The notes beneath the pieces are model-generated. The model was not told where the DNA came from, ran no database searches, and saw only the letters and a list, made by a program, of their open reading frames with translations. A program made the translations under genes and the position numbers. A stretch of DNA of 36,706 bases from Mojavia pulchra JT2-VF2 (GTDB taxonomy: Bacteria; Cyanobacteriota; Cyanobacteriia; Cyanobacteriales; Nostocaceae). Positions within the stretch are counted from its first letter, which is position 1, and every line of letters begins with the position of its first letter. Shown one piece after another: positions 18,141 to 25,118 of the stretch. The DNA lies in NCBI GenBank assembly GCA_019359325.1, contig JAHHHN010000046.1, positions 1 through 36,706 of the forward strand. The letters run 5' to 3'.

Positions 18141-18181
18141 CTTAACAACATCTTAATCTCCACTTGATTCTAAGTTAGTAA
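18141..18181 (+). promoter_or_regulatory. Pho box upstream of phoD
   Basis: Four 8-base units at exactly 11-base spacing: CTTAACAA (18141), CTTAATCT (18152), CTTGATTC (18163) and GTTAGTAA (18174). The cyanobacterial PhoB/SphR box is a tandem PyTTAAPyPy(T/A) with 3-base spacers; the second unit fits fully and the others partly. It lies about 100 bases before the phosphatase ATG, which is the expected target of phosphate-starvation induction. Confidence 0.7.
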
Positions 18182-18279
18182 CTTCCTTTTGTTGCTTGAG
18201 CAAGCTGGAGACTAGTTATTTCAAGCGGCTAACTCTCTTGAAGTTTGCCAACTATATCAACATCTCAGTAGGGGTGAAT

Positions 18280-19893
18280 ATGAAATTCATGCATTGCCTT
18301 AGCGAAGCTGACCGCTCGCGTAGCGTCTCGCAGACAACGTATCGCCTGTTATCAAGTCGTTGCAGACGGCGGAGCTTTTTGTTAGGTGCAGGATTCTTAA
18401 CAGGGTTAGCAATGACTAGTCAATGGAATCCAGCAATAGCGAAATCGAGGTTTTCTGGCTATCCCTTTAGCCTTGGTGTCGCCTCTGGCGATCCTTTACC
18501 AGATGGTGTTGTGTTATGGACGCGACTGGCTCCCAGCCCACTCAATGGCGGTGGAATGCCACTAAGCAATGTTGTAGTGCGGTGGGAAGTTGCTCTTGAC
18601 GAAAATATGAAAAAAGTTGTGCAACAAGGCAAAGTTTTAGCAACTCCAGAGTTAGCACACTCAGTACACGTTGATGTGCGTGGGTTAGAGCCTGAACGCT
18701 GGTATTGGTATCAATTTAGAGTAGGCAATGAAGTTAGTCCGATTGGGCGGACTCGCACAGCTGGCGGATTCCATCGCTCTATCAAAGAACTTAACTTCGC
18801 CTTTGTTTCCTGTCAAGACTGGCAAAACGGCTACTATACAGCCTATCGACATCTGGCTGACGAGGATCTCGACCTTGTTGTTCATCTGGGTGACTACATT
18901 TACGAATACGGGCCGGAATCTGGTGGGCCACGCCAGCATAACAGTCCAGAAATCGTCACCCTTGCCGACTATCGCAACCGTCACGCTTTGTACAAGACCG
19001 ACCCCAATCTGCAAGCTGCTCATGCTGCTTTCCCTTGGATAGTGACTTGGGACGATCATGAAGTCGATAACGACTACGCTAACCTGATACCTGAAGATAA
19101 CCAAAGTCAAGAGGCATTTTTAGTTCGGCGAGCCAATGCTTACCAAGCATACTACGAACATATGCCACTGCGTGAATCTTCGCTGCCCAACAGGTCAAAT
19201 ATGCAGCTTTACCGGCGGTTCGCTTTCGGTGATTTAGCTGAGTTCAACGTGTTGGATACCCGCCAGTATCGCACTGATCAACCTTGTAATGACGGACTTA
19301 AGCCTCGTTGTGTCCAAGCTTTTGATGCCAATGCTACCATGACAGGGAAAGAGCAAGAGCAATGGCTATTCCAAGGATTAGACAAATCGCGATCGCGCTG
19401 GAACGTGATTGCTCAACAAACGATGCTAGCTGAATATGATTTTAATGGTCGCCCAGACATAAAAGTATTCAACATGGATCAGTGGGATGGCTACGTGGCG
19501 GCGCGGAATCGGCTCCTGAACTTTTTGCAACAGCGCCAACCTTCCAACCCAGTGGTAATTACTGGAGACATCCATTCTAGTTGGGTACACGACTTGAAAG
19601 TTGACTTCAACAACCCAGCCTCAGCCACAGTTGGTACAGAATTTGTCGGAACTTCGATTTCCTCTGATTTTCCAGCTCAATTTATCGCGCCAGTTCAAGC
19701 CGCCTTGCGAGACAATCCCCACACTAAGTTTTTTGACGGTGCTTTTCGGGGTTATGTCCGCTGCAACCTCACCCCAGAACGCTGGCAGAGCGATTACCGC
19801 GCTGTATCAACTATCATTAGCCCTAATGCCTCTATTAGTACCCTAGCTTCGTTTGTAGTTCAAAACGGTCAACCAGGCGCACAACGGGCATAA
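18280..19893 (+). CDS. phoD: PhoD-like alkaline phosphatase, Tat-exported
   Basis: A 537-residue PhoD-family phosphatase/phosphodiesterase that releases phosphate from organic esters outside the cytoplasm. A twin-arginine signal is seen as 'RRRSFLLGAGFLTGLA', followed by 'NPAIAKS' as a probable cleavage region. Then the N-terminal PhoD domain ('FSLGVASGDPLPDGVVLWTR') and the metallophosphatase core: 'FVSCQDWQNGYY', 'VVHLGDYIYEYG', 'VTWDDHEVDNDYAN', 'NVIAQQTML' and 'VVITGDIHSSWVHD'. The metal-site Asp and His residues and the conserved Cys are present. The ATG at 18280 has AGGGGTG just upstream; a TTG at 18196 is less likely. About 35 residues precede the twin arginines, more than usual, and part of them (SEADRSRSVSQT) looks like translated dispersed repeat. 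The Pho box upstream implies phosphate-starvation control. Confidence 0.92.
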   Translation: MKFMHCLSEADRSRSVSQTTYRLLSSRCRRRSFLLGAGFLTGLAMTSQWNPAIAKSRFSGYPFSLGVASGDPLPDGVVLWTRLAPSPLNGGGMPLSNVVVRWEVALDENMKKVVQQGKVLATPELAHSVHVDVRGLEPERWYWYQFRVGNEVSPIGRTRTAGGFHRSIKELNFAFVSCQDWQNGYYTAYRHLADEDLDLVVHLGDYIYEYGPESGGPRQHNSPEIVTLADYRNRHALYKTDPNLQAAHAAFPWIVTWDDHEVDNDYANLIPEDNQSQEAFLVRRANAYQAYYEHMPLRESSLPNRSNMQLYRRFAFGDLAEFNVLDTRQYRTDQPCNDGLKPRCVQAFDANATMTGKEQEQWLFQGLDKSRSRWNVIAQQTMLAEYDFNGRPDIKVFNMDQWDGYVAARNRLLNFLQQRQPSNPVVITGDIHSSWVHDLKVDFNNPASATVGTEFVGTSISSDFPAQFIAPVQAALRDNPHTKFFDGAFRGYVRCNLTPERWQSDYRAVSTIISPNASISTLASFVVQNGQPGAQRA

Positions 19894-19898
19894 ATCTC

Positions 19899-19934
19899 GT
19901 AGGGTGTGTTATGCCGTAGACTAACGCACCCTAC
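19899..19934. repeat. Palindrome between convergent genes, possible two-way terminator
   Basis: Arms GTAGGGTGTGTTA (19899-19911) and TAACGCACCCTAC (19922-19934) form a 13-bp stem with one G-U pair and a 10-base loop. It is just past the PhoD stop and before the stop of the gene on the other strand. A TTTT lies 12-16 bases beyond on the plus side. The same palindrome type is dispersed in cyanobacterial genomes, so it may be a repeat that also serves as terminator. Confidence 0.65.
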
Positions 19935-19963
19935 AAATCTTCTTGACTTTTAACTTTTGACTT

Positions 19964-20341
19964 TTACGTTGGCGGTTGCTCATTAGTAGGAGTTGGCGAT
20001 TCACCTCGCAGTCCCTTGCGGCGTTGGTTTTTAGGAACTCCTCCCGCCATACCATACTCTATACTGCTTTTGCCATATTTAGCCCCAACTCCCATGAGTA
20101 TGTGTTCTGTCATGTCTGCCAACTGTCGCTCTGTTTCCAACATGGTACGGTATAACTTATCCAGGTTGGTCAGGGCACTGTTGTAGATATTTTCTTGATT
20201 TCGCAGTGACTCAATTAGTCTTGAGTAAGCAGGTAGGGTAAGTCCATTACCTACATCTAACTTTGGATCAATTGAATTCATACCAGCTGCACGACGCGCT
20301 GCTTTTTCTAACACTTGGGAGGTTCTTTTTCTTCGAGCCAT
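19964..20341 (-). CDS. Conserved-looking small basic protein of unknown function
   Basis: A 125-residue protein without signal peptide or membrane helix. The first 20 residues are strongly basic (ARRKRTSQVLEKAARRAAG). A central helical part (about 45-85, 'LIESLRNQENIYNSALTNLD', 'RTMLETERQLADMTEHIL') could form a coiled coil. A Gly-rich section 'MGVGAKYGKSSIEYGMAGGV' leads to a basic, Pro/Thr-rich tail. The start is the ATG at 20341 with GAGG 9-12 bases upstream; a GTG at 20350 overlaps that region. I do not recognise a named family. Convergent with phoD. Confidence 0.75.
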   Translation of the reverse strand: MARRKRTSQVLEKAARRAAGMNSIDPKLDVGNGLTLPAYSRLIESLRNQENIYNSALTNLDKLYRTMLETERQLADMTEHILMGVGAKYGKSSIEYGMAGGVPKNQRRKGLRGESPTPTNEQPPT

Positions 20342-20510
20342 GAAATGCACCTCATAATCTGGTTATCAGTTATCAACTTCACTGTTAACTGATGTAATCT
20401 TCTTTACGTTAAAAGCTTCTGTATCAATCAGCCTGAGAAAATTCCTGCAAACTTCTGATGAGTTTTGCTACACAGGGTTAGCAGTAATTATTGATGTAAT
20501 TACGCAAAAC

Positions 20511-20770
20511 AGTAAGCAAACCGCAGTTTGAGAAAGCAATATCTGCTTTTGCTTGCTAAATATACTGAAAACAGTAAGCAAACCGCAGTTTGAGAAAGCA
20601 ATATCTGCTTTTGCTTGCTAAATATACCGAAAACAGTAAGCAAACCGCAGTTTGAGAAAGCAATATCTGCTTTTGCTTGCTAAATATACCGAAAACAGTA
20701 AGCAAATTTGCATTTTGAGAAAGCAAACTCCAGTTTGAGAAAGCAAACTCCAGTTTGAGAAAACATCGTA
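20511..20770. repeat. 62-bp tandem repeat array with a 20-bp sub-array
   Basis: Units starting agtaagcaaaccgcagtttg begin at 20511, 20573, 20635 and 20697, exactly 62 bases apart. The first three are almost identical; the fourth diverges into a 20-bp sub-repeat (ctccagtttgagaaagcaaa) repeated to about 20770. The period is not a multiple of three, which argues against coding. There are no spacers between units, so it is not a CRISPR array. Confidence 0.9.
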
Positions 20771-21081
20771 GGAAACATCAAAAATCTTCGAGTCACAGGA
20801 ATAAAAAAGTTGATAAGCTAATGCACATTTAACTTGCATATTTTAATTTTGGAGAAAAAGCGTCATTGCGACCGAAGGGTAGCAATCCCAAAAACTTTGC
20901 GATTGCGTCGTTTCATTTCGTTCCACTTGCAATGAGATATTTTGCCAGACATCATATCAATTCTTCTCCCCTGCACCTGAAGCCCCTCTGCTCCTCTGCT
21001 GTCTCAATGTGCAAATGAGATGTGTAACAGCTTAGTACTGGGCAATGCGATCGCACTGGCTAAAATATTAAAATTGTGCTT

Positions 21082-21232
21082 AGAGGATGTCTCAGAAGTA
21101 TTAAATATTTCGTTTGATCCCCCTAGCCCCCCTTTCCAAGGAGGGAAATATATCAAAGTCCCCCTTTTTAAGGGGGGTTGGGGGGATCTATAAGTCTCAA
21201 ATACAACATCAAAAAGTTTTTAGACATCCTCT
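21082..21232. mobile_element. MITE-like element with AGAGGATGTCT ends
   Basis: Perfect 11-base terminal inverted repeats AGAGGATGTCT (21082-21092) and AGACATCCTCT (21222-21232). The inside has GATCCCCCTAGCCCCCCTT and AAGGGGGGTTGGGGGGATC as an inner inverted repeat. The inner part matches the core of the ACTTACGCACT elements at 17917 and 22820, although the ends differ. No open frame. Confidence 0.75.
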
Positions 21233-21336
21233 TACCAATGACCATTGATTATTGATAAATGATCATTTAGGAAGATGTCAGCAACTTAAGTTGTCATCTA
21301 GGTTGGGAAAGTCGAATAATTTAATTCAGACTTTCT

Positions 21337-21558
21337 ATGATTCAACCCACTGCTATTTCTATACCCGAACCTGGAATTCCCAATCCTGTACCAAATCCCT
21401 TACCCAGTCCTGAACCTACACCAGGGCCAACCATTCCCCAGCCTGTACCGGGGCCTGTACCAGAACCTGTACCTGCACCAATTCCCCAGCCTGTACCAGG
21501 GCCAATTCCTCAAACAGTTCCAGGAACAATACCCCAAACAATTCCTGAACCTGTTTAA
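21337..21558 (+). CDS. Small proline-rich repeat protein
   Basis: A 73-residue frame that is about one-third proline, with dipeptide-like repeats such as PQPVPGPVPEPVPAPIPQ. It would form a rigid extended polyproline rod. No signal peptide, membrane helix, cysteine or charged patch is seen; the few charges are Glu. There is no Shine-Dalgarno. The steady PxP pattern over the whole length and the sharp ends suggest a real protein, though simple repeats can keep a frame open by chance. It ends 38 bases before ychF on the same strand and may be co-transcribed. Function unknown. Confidence 0.5.
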   Translation: MIQPTAISIPEPGIPNPVPNPLPSPEPTPGPTIPQPVPGPVPEPVPAPIPQPVPGPIPQTVPGTIPQTIPEPV

Positions 21559-21596
21559 ATTATCTTGGTAGTGTAAGCCAAAATCTAAAATCTAAA

Positions 21597-22688
21597 ATGC
21601 TACGAGCCGGAATTGTCGGACTTCCCAACGTCGGAAAATCTACTTTATTTAATGCTGTAGTTGCTAATGCCAAAGCAGAAGCTGCTAACTTCCCGTTTTG
21701 CACCATTGAACCGAATGTCGGCGTTGTCGCAGTACCGGATGAGCGCTTAAATGTTCTCTCGAACATTGCCGGTTCAGCACAAATTATCCCGGCGCGTGTT
21801 GAGTTTGTGGATATTGCCGGTTTGGTTAAAGGTGCAAGCCAGGGTGAGGGACTAGGTAATCAATTTCTGTCCCACATCCGGGAAGTCGATGCAATTGTTC
21901 ATGTGGTGCGTTGTTTTGAAAACGACGATATTATCCACGTTGCTGGCTCTGTTGACCCAGCACGAGATATTGAAATTATTAATTTGGAGCTTGGTTTATC
22001 AGATTTAGCACAAATTGAACGCAGAATCGACCGCACCCGCAAACAAGCACGCACTAGCAAAGATGCACAGTTTGAAGTCACAGTTTTAGAAAAGTTAGCT
22101 GCTGCTTTAAATGAAGGTAAATCAGTTAGACAAGTTAGTTTAACAGAAGAAGAAGCAGAGATTATTAAAGGACTAGGGCTGCTCACCAATAAACCAATTA
22201 TTTACGCCGCCAATGTTTCTGAGGATGATTTAGCAACGGGTAATGATTTTGTAGAAAAAGTGCGGCAAATAGCATCTGGTGAAAATGCTCAAGTTGTCAT
22301 AGTTTCTGCCCAAGTAGAAGCCGAACTTGTAGAATTACCAGAAGAAGATAAAGCTGATTTTCTCGCATCTTTGGGTGTAGAAGAAGGCGGTTTAAAATCT
22401 TTAATTCGTGCTACTTACGCCTTATTAGGCTTGCGGACATATTTCACTAGTGGCCCTAAAGAAACCCGTGCTTGGACAATTCATGCAGGTATGTCTGCGC
22501 CCCAAGCAGCAGGTGTGATTCACTCGGATTTTGAACGGGGATTTATTCGCGCTGAAACTGTTGCTTATGATGATTTAGTAGCAACTGGTTCGATGAATGC
22601 GGCCAAGGAAAAAGGTTTAGTCAGAAGTGAAGGCAAAGAATATATTGTCAAAGAAGGCGATGTGATGTTATTCCGATTTAATGTGTAG
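21597..22688 (+). CDS. ychF: Redox-regulated ATPase YchF (OLA1 family)
   Basis: A 363-residue P-loop protein of the Obg-related YchF family, which binds ATP in preference to GTP and associates with ribosomes and stress responses. It shows the G1 motif 'GLPNVGKSTLFNAV', G3 'DIAGLVKGAS', the altered G4 region 'IYAANVSEDD' that lacks the usual NKxD and explains the loss of GTP specificity, a helical insert with coiled-coil character (about 130-200), and the C-terminal TGS-like domain ('RTYFTSGPKETRAWTIHAG', 'DFERGFIRAETVAYDDL', 'VKEGDVMLFRFNV'). Length and ends are normal. ATG at 21597 starts directly at the conserved 'MLRAGIVGLPN'. Confidence 0.97.
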   Translation: MLRAGIVGLPNVGKSTLFNAVVANAKAEAANFPFCTIEPNVGVVAVPDERLNVLSNIAGSAQIIPARVEFVDIAGLVKGASQGEGLGNQFLSHIREVDAIVHVVRCFENDDIIHVAGSVDPARDIEIINLELGLSDLAQIERRIDRTRKQARTSKDAQFEVTVLEKLAAALNEGKSVRQVSLTEEEAEIIKGLGLLTNKPIIYAANVSEDDLATGNDFVEKVRQIASGENAQVVIVSAQVEAELVELPEEDKADFLASLGVEEGGLKSLIRATYALLGLRTYFTSGPKETRAWTIHAGMSAPQAAGVIHSDFERGFIRAETVAYDDLVATGSMNAAKEKGLVRSEGKEYIVKEGDVMLFRFNV

Positions 22689-22703
22689 GGAGAAATAATT
22701 ACT

Positions 22704-22728
22704 AATTCGTAATTCGTAATTCGTAATT
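22704..22728. repeat. Heptamer short tandem repeat (AATTCGT)
   Basis: Three full units of aattcgt plus aatt, starting 16 bases after the ychF stop. This is the STRR type well known from heterocystous cyanobacteria. Confidence 0.85.
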
Positions 22729-22786
22729 AAGAAACTGGTTTAAATACAGCAGATTGCACTTGGTGAGGTACAGATTATCGCCGATC

Positions 22787-22815
22787 GTAGGGGCACGGCA
22801 GTGCCGTGCCCCTAC
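22787..22815. repeat. Perfect 14-bp palindrome
   Basis: GTAGGGGCACGGCA, a single G, then its exact reverse complement TGCCGTGCCCCTAC. In RNA it would fold as a 13-bp stem with a 3-base loop. No T-run follows. It is about 100 bases after ychF and could stop transcription or protect the 3' end, but it also looks like a dispersed palindromic repeat. Confidence 0.85.
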
Positions 22816-22819
22816 CCGT

Positions 22820-22975
22820 GTACTTACGCACTCAGATCCCCCAACCCCCTTCAAAAGAAGCAGCCCTGCGCCCTTGCGGGTTCCCCGGCTCCCTCAGTGG
22901 CGTGGCTTTAGACGTTCCCCCTTTTTTAAGGGGGGTTAGGGGGGATCAGGGTTTCAGACTTCAGTGCGTAAGTCC
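22820..22975 (+). mobile_element. MITE-like element with ACTTACGCACT ends, copy 2
   Basis: Same orientation and structure as 17917-18071, including the 11-base ends at 22822-22832 and 22963-22973 and the shared middle (ccctcagtggcgtggcttta). The main difference is in the left arm, where the copy 1 hairpin partner aaaaagggg is changed. It starts five bases after the palindrome at 22787-22815. Confidence 0.8.
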
Positions 22976-23027
22976 TAAATTATTCCAATTTCTGGTTCAA
23001 CGCGACTGTTCCTTCTCCCTGCTTCCT

Positions 23028-23193
23028 CTACCGTGTACACAAAAGTTTTTGAGAGTTGTCCCACAGGCTTTTGATCCCCCCAACCCCCCTTTTTAAGGGG
23101 GGCTAAAATCCCTCAAAGTCCTCCAATTTATCGGAGGATAATGACGGATCTACAATGATTTCGGTTTAGTACACAGATGTGTGTACACCGTAG
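23028..23193. mobile_element. Candidate element with CTACCGTGTACACA ends
   Basis: CTACCGTGTACACA (23028-23041) and TGTGTACACCGTAG (23180-23193) form inverted ends matching at 13 of 14 positions, 166 bases overall. Inside is GATCCCCCCAACCCCCC-TTTTTAAGGGGGG, again like the core of the neighbouring elements. No open frame. Only one copy of these ends is in the window, so mobility is inference. Confidence 0.6.
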
Positions 23194-23240
23194 GCTCCCC
23201 TGCACTTAATGCGATGGGATATTTTTTTAGTTGGAAGTCC

Positions 23241-24149
23241 CTATTCTCCACCCACAATGTACACAGAAGAACCAAAATTTTCATCATCTGTACCAACAAT
23301 CAAACCACCTTCTGCACCTGGGACAAGTTCCATCCCTTCTATTTTGTGGTAATCAGAACGGTAAAGCGGTACAAATTGAGGATTTTGCTGCAATACTAAT
23401 TTGTTACCACGAAAACCTATGGAGCCAGCAATGTATACAGCTGATTGAAATGGGCCATCATCTCCAGGATCACTTGCTGAAGTGATGTATACAACTCCAG
23501 CCGGGTCTATTTTTAAATCTGAAATATGACGAACATTGCCCTGGGGAAATGGTACTTTTAAATTACTAGAACCTGTAAGCACAATTTTATATTGCACCAA
23601 GTCAAGCAATCCCCAATAAATAGTTGCTGACTGTTCTGCTTCACCGCGATGCGCCCAAACAGCAATTAATTTACCATCTATATCTTGTAAAGAAAATGCT
23701 TCAAAATTACTTCCTTGAGAAATTGTTGGTAATTTAAATTCTTTGAGCAGCGAGATAGGATTGTTGGTAGGTTCAAACTTGATGTAATAAGCTTTTCCAG
23801 AACTGCTTAAAGCTATAAAAGAAGTATTTTTTGTTCCTGGAATAGATGTTAACGCTTCTAAGTCATTTGGTAATTCTGTGTTATTTGGCCAATTTAAGGG
23901 TAAATATTCAGGTGGCTTTTTGCGTTTGATACTAATGATTGCTAAACGACCTTGATTTTGCTTTTTGTTGTCATGGACAATTAAAAAATTTAGGGAATTA
24001 CTTTGTTGATTAATCAAAGCCATACCGCTGATACCAAAAGGGATACCACCTCGAACTGGAACCCAATCTTGTGCCCAAACTTTTTGGGTAATAAATAACA
24101 GTGCGCTCAAGATTAATATATTTATAATTAACTTTAAAAATCGACGCAT
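23241..24149 (-). CDS. Secreted protein with a probable beta-propeller, function unknown
   Basis: A 302-residue exported protein. Residues 1-27 are a signal peptide (RRFLKLIINILILSALLF, then 'KVWA-QD' as likely cleavage site). The mature part is rich in beta-strand and turn patterns, with segments 'GGIPFGISGMAL', 'ELPNDLEALTSIPG', 'SNFEAFSLQDIDGKLIAVWA', 'HISDLKIDPAGVVYITSASD' and 'KIEGMELVPGAEGGLIVGTD'. The spaced Glu/Asp-containing strands recall phytase-like or esterase-like propellers, but I cannot assign one. The ATG at 24149 gives a normal signal peptide; an ATG at 24173 adds eight residues. Neither has a ribosome site. Convergent with ychF across a repeat cluster. Confidence 0.75.
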   Translation of the reverse strand: MRRFLKLIINILILSALLFITQKVWAQDWVPVRGGIPFGISGMALINQQSNSLNFLIVHDNKKQNQGRLAIISIKRKKPPEYLPLNWPNNTELPNDLEALTSIPGTKNTSFIALSSSGKAYYIKFEPTNNPISLLKEFKLPTISQGSNFEAFSLQDIDGKLIAVWAHRGEAEQSATIYWGLLDLVQYKIVLTGSSNLKVPFPQGNVRHISDLKIDPAGVVYITSASDPGDDGPFQSAVYIAGSIGFRGNKLVLQQNPQFVPLYRSDYHKIEGMELVPGAEGGLIVGTDDENFGSSVYIVGGE

Positions 24150-24395
24150 ATAAATTGATGCTGATAGACGCATAAGTAAGCAGATGACCCATCATATCAA
24201 ATGCAGGCGATGCCTTCGGCAACGTCTTCGACGAACGCGCCATATCAGCAGATGACTTTTAATAATCTTGACTGTTAATAGCAACCGAAATTATACTTAA
24301 GTATTTAAAAAATTCTGATGGCTCGACACATTTTTTTACTAGTGTTATTTTTGAGACTGTAGACCCTTGATTAAGCACTGAAGGAATCGTGCAAA

Positions 24396-25118
24396 ATGGT
24401 GGGATGGCTTTTTAGTGGTTTTGTTAAAAAATTAGAGCGTTCAGCAAAAAAGGTTTCACGAGATTTTGTGGAATCCAGCAGTAAAGAAATAAACGATTTG
24501 TTTGATAAAAAAGTTAACCCCTTAGCTGAAAAGCTAGACTATATAGCTGAACAACGGATAAAACAAACTGAGCAATTAAAAACTCAGGTTAAAGCTGATA
24601 TTGAGTCTTTGCTAAATAATGCTGATCAGAAACTTAAGAAGAATTTTCAAGAAATTGATGAAATACGTGAATCGGCTCTTAGAGATGTAAGAGAAACTGT
24701 TGGTGAAGTTGATGTTTATTTAGAAAATAGAATTAATCAGATTTCTTTGGCGGTAATGAGAGCATTGAGTCAAACTGAATATCTAACTAAAAATATTTTT
24801 GACGGAATTAATATTTTAGAAGAAAATTTGTTTCAAGATATAAATTATATAGTAGATAAAATCAACGAAGATATTGATGAAAAGCTAGAATTAATTCGGA
24901 ATGAATTGAAAAAGCATTTGGCTCATGCTTTACCGAACCCTTTTGATAAATGTAAACAGAGGTTAAAGATAGGGTTGAAGCCTGGTGCTATGCTATCTGA
25001 CGTTGAGCTTTATCAATTAAGCGAGTGCTATGAACTAAGTAAGTTGAATGAAAATACTTCGATTGATGAAGTAATAAATATTTATGGACAACTTCAACTA
25101 AATGGCAATAAAAGCTAG
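24396..25118 (+). CDS. Coiled-coil protein coupled to the GUN4-domain gene
   Basis: A 240-residue protein I do not recognise. Residues 1-12 are hydrophobic and amphipathic ('MVGWLFSGFVKKLE'), too short for a membrane helix but able to sit on a membrane surface. About 15-180 is nearly continuous charged helix with coiled-coil heptads ('EKLDYIAEQRIKQTEQLKTQ', 'FQEIDEIRESALRDVRETVG', 'DKINEDIDEKLELIRNELKK'). About 185-240 is a small globular end with two Cys ('PFDKCKQRLKIGLKPGAML', 'VELYQLSECYELS'). AAGGA lies 10 bases before the ATG at 24396. Its end overlaps the next gene by 17 bases, which points to translational coupling and to a shared task with the GUN4 protein. Confidence 0.75.
   Translation: MVGWLFSGFVKKLERSAKKVSRDFVESSSKEINDLFDKKVNPLAEKLDYIAEQRIKQTEQLKTQVKADIESLLNNADQKLKKNFQEIDEIRESALRDVRETVGEVDVYLENRINQISLAVMRALSQTEYLTKNIFDGINILEENLFQDINYIVDKINEDIDEKLELIRNELKKHLAHALPNPFDKCKQRLKIGLKPGAMLSDVELYQLSECYELSKLNENTSIDEVINIYGQLQLNGNKS

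Larger units (their letters stand above)
17657..18279. other. Divergent region between kinase and PhoD genes
   Basis: About 620 bases holding, in order, a doubtful 31-codon frame, a twice-repeated gaaagcttgtaattga sequence near 17870-17900, a MITE-like element (17917-18071), and a Pho box (18141-18181). The promoter of the kinase and that of the phosphatase must both be here. A TTG-started extension of the PhoD frame from 18196 is not favoured. Confidence 0.55.
20342..21336. other. Repeat-rich gene-free region
   Basis: Nearly 1 kb without a credible gene. It holds the 62-bp tandem array (20511-20770), a degenerate dispersed-repeat segment near 20860-20945 (gcgaccgaagggtagcaatc), a C/T-rich STRR-like run near 20965-21000, and a MITE-like element at 21082-21232. 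The HIP1 octamer near 21048 is also here. The promoter for the proline-rich gene should be in the last 100 bases, but I see no clear boxes. Confidence 0.6.
22689..23240. other. Repeat cluster between ychF and the next gene
   Basis: About 550 bases filled almost wholly by repeats: a heptamer run (22704-22728), a perfect palindrome (22787-22815), an ACTTACGCACT element (22820-22975) and a TIR-bounded stretch (23028-23193). Both flanking genes end here, so no promoter is needed. I see no gene; open frames across it are translations of repeat DNA. Confidence 0.65.

Noticed and set aside
20618-20839. A 73-codon minus-strand frame across the 62-bp repeats
   Set aside because: The repeat period is not a multiple of three, so successive units are read differently; no ribosome site and an unusual Cys/Tyr/Phe-rich product.
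22754-23096. Two plus-strand frames downstream of ychF
   Set aside because: They are translations of MITE-like and palindromic repeat DNA, rich in Pro, Arg and Ser, without ribosome sites.
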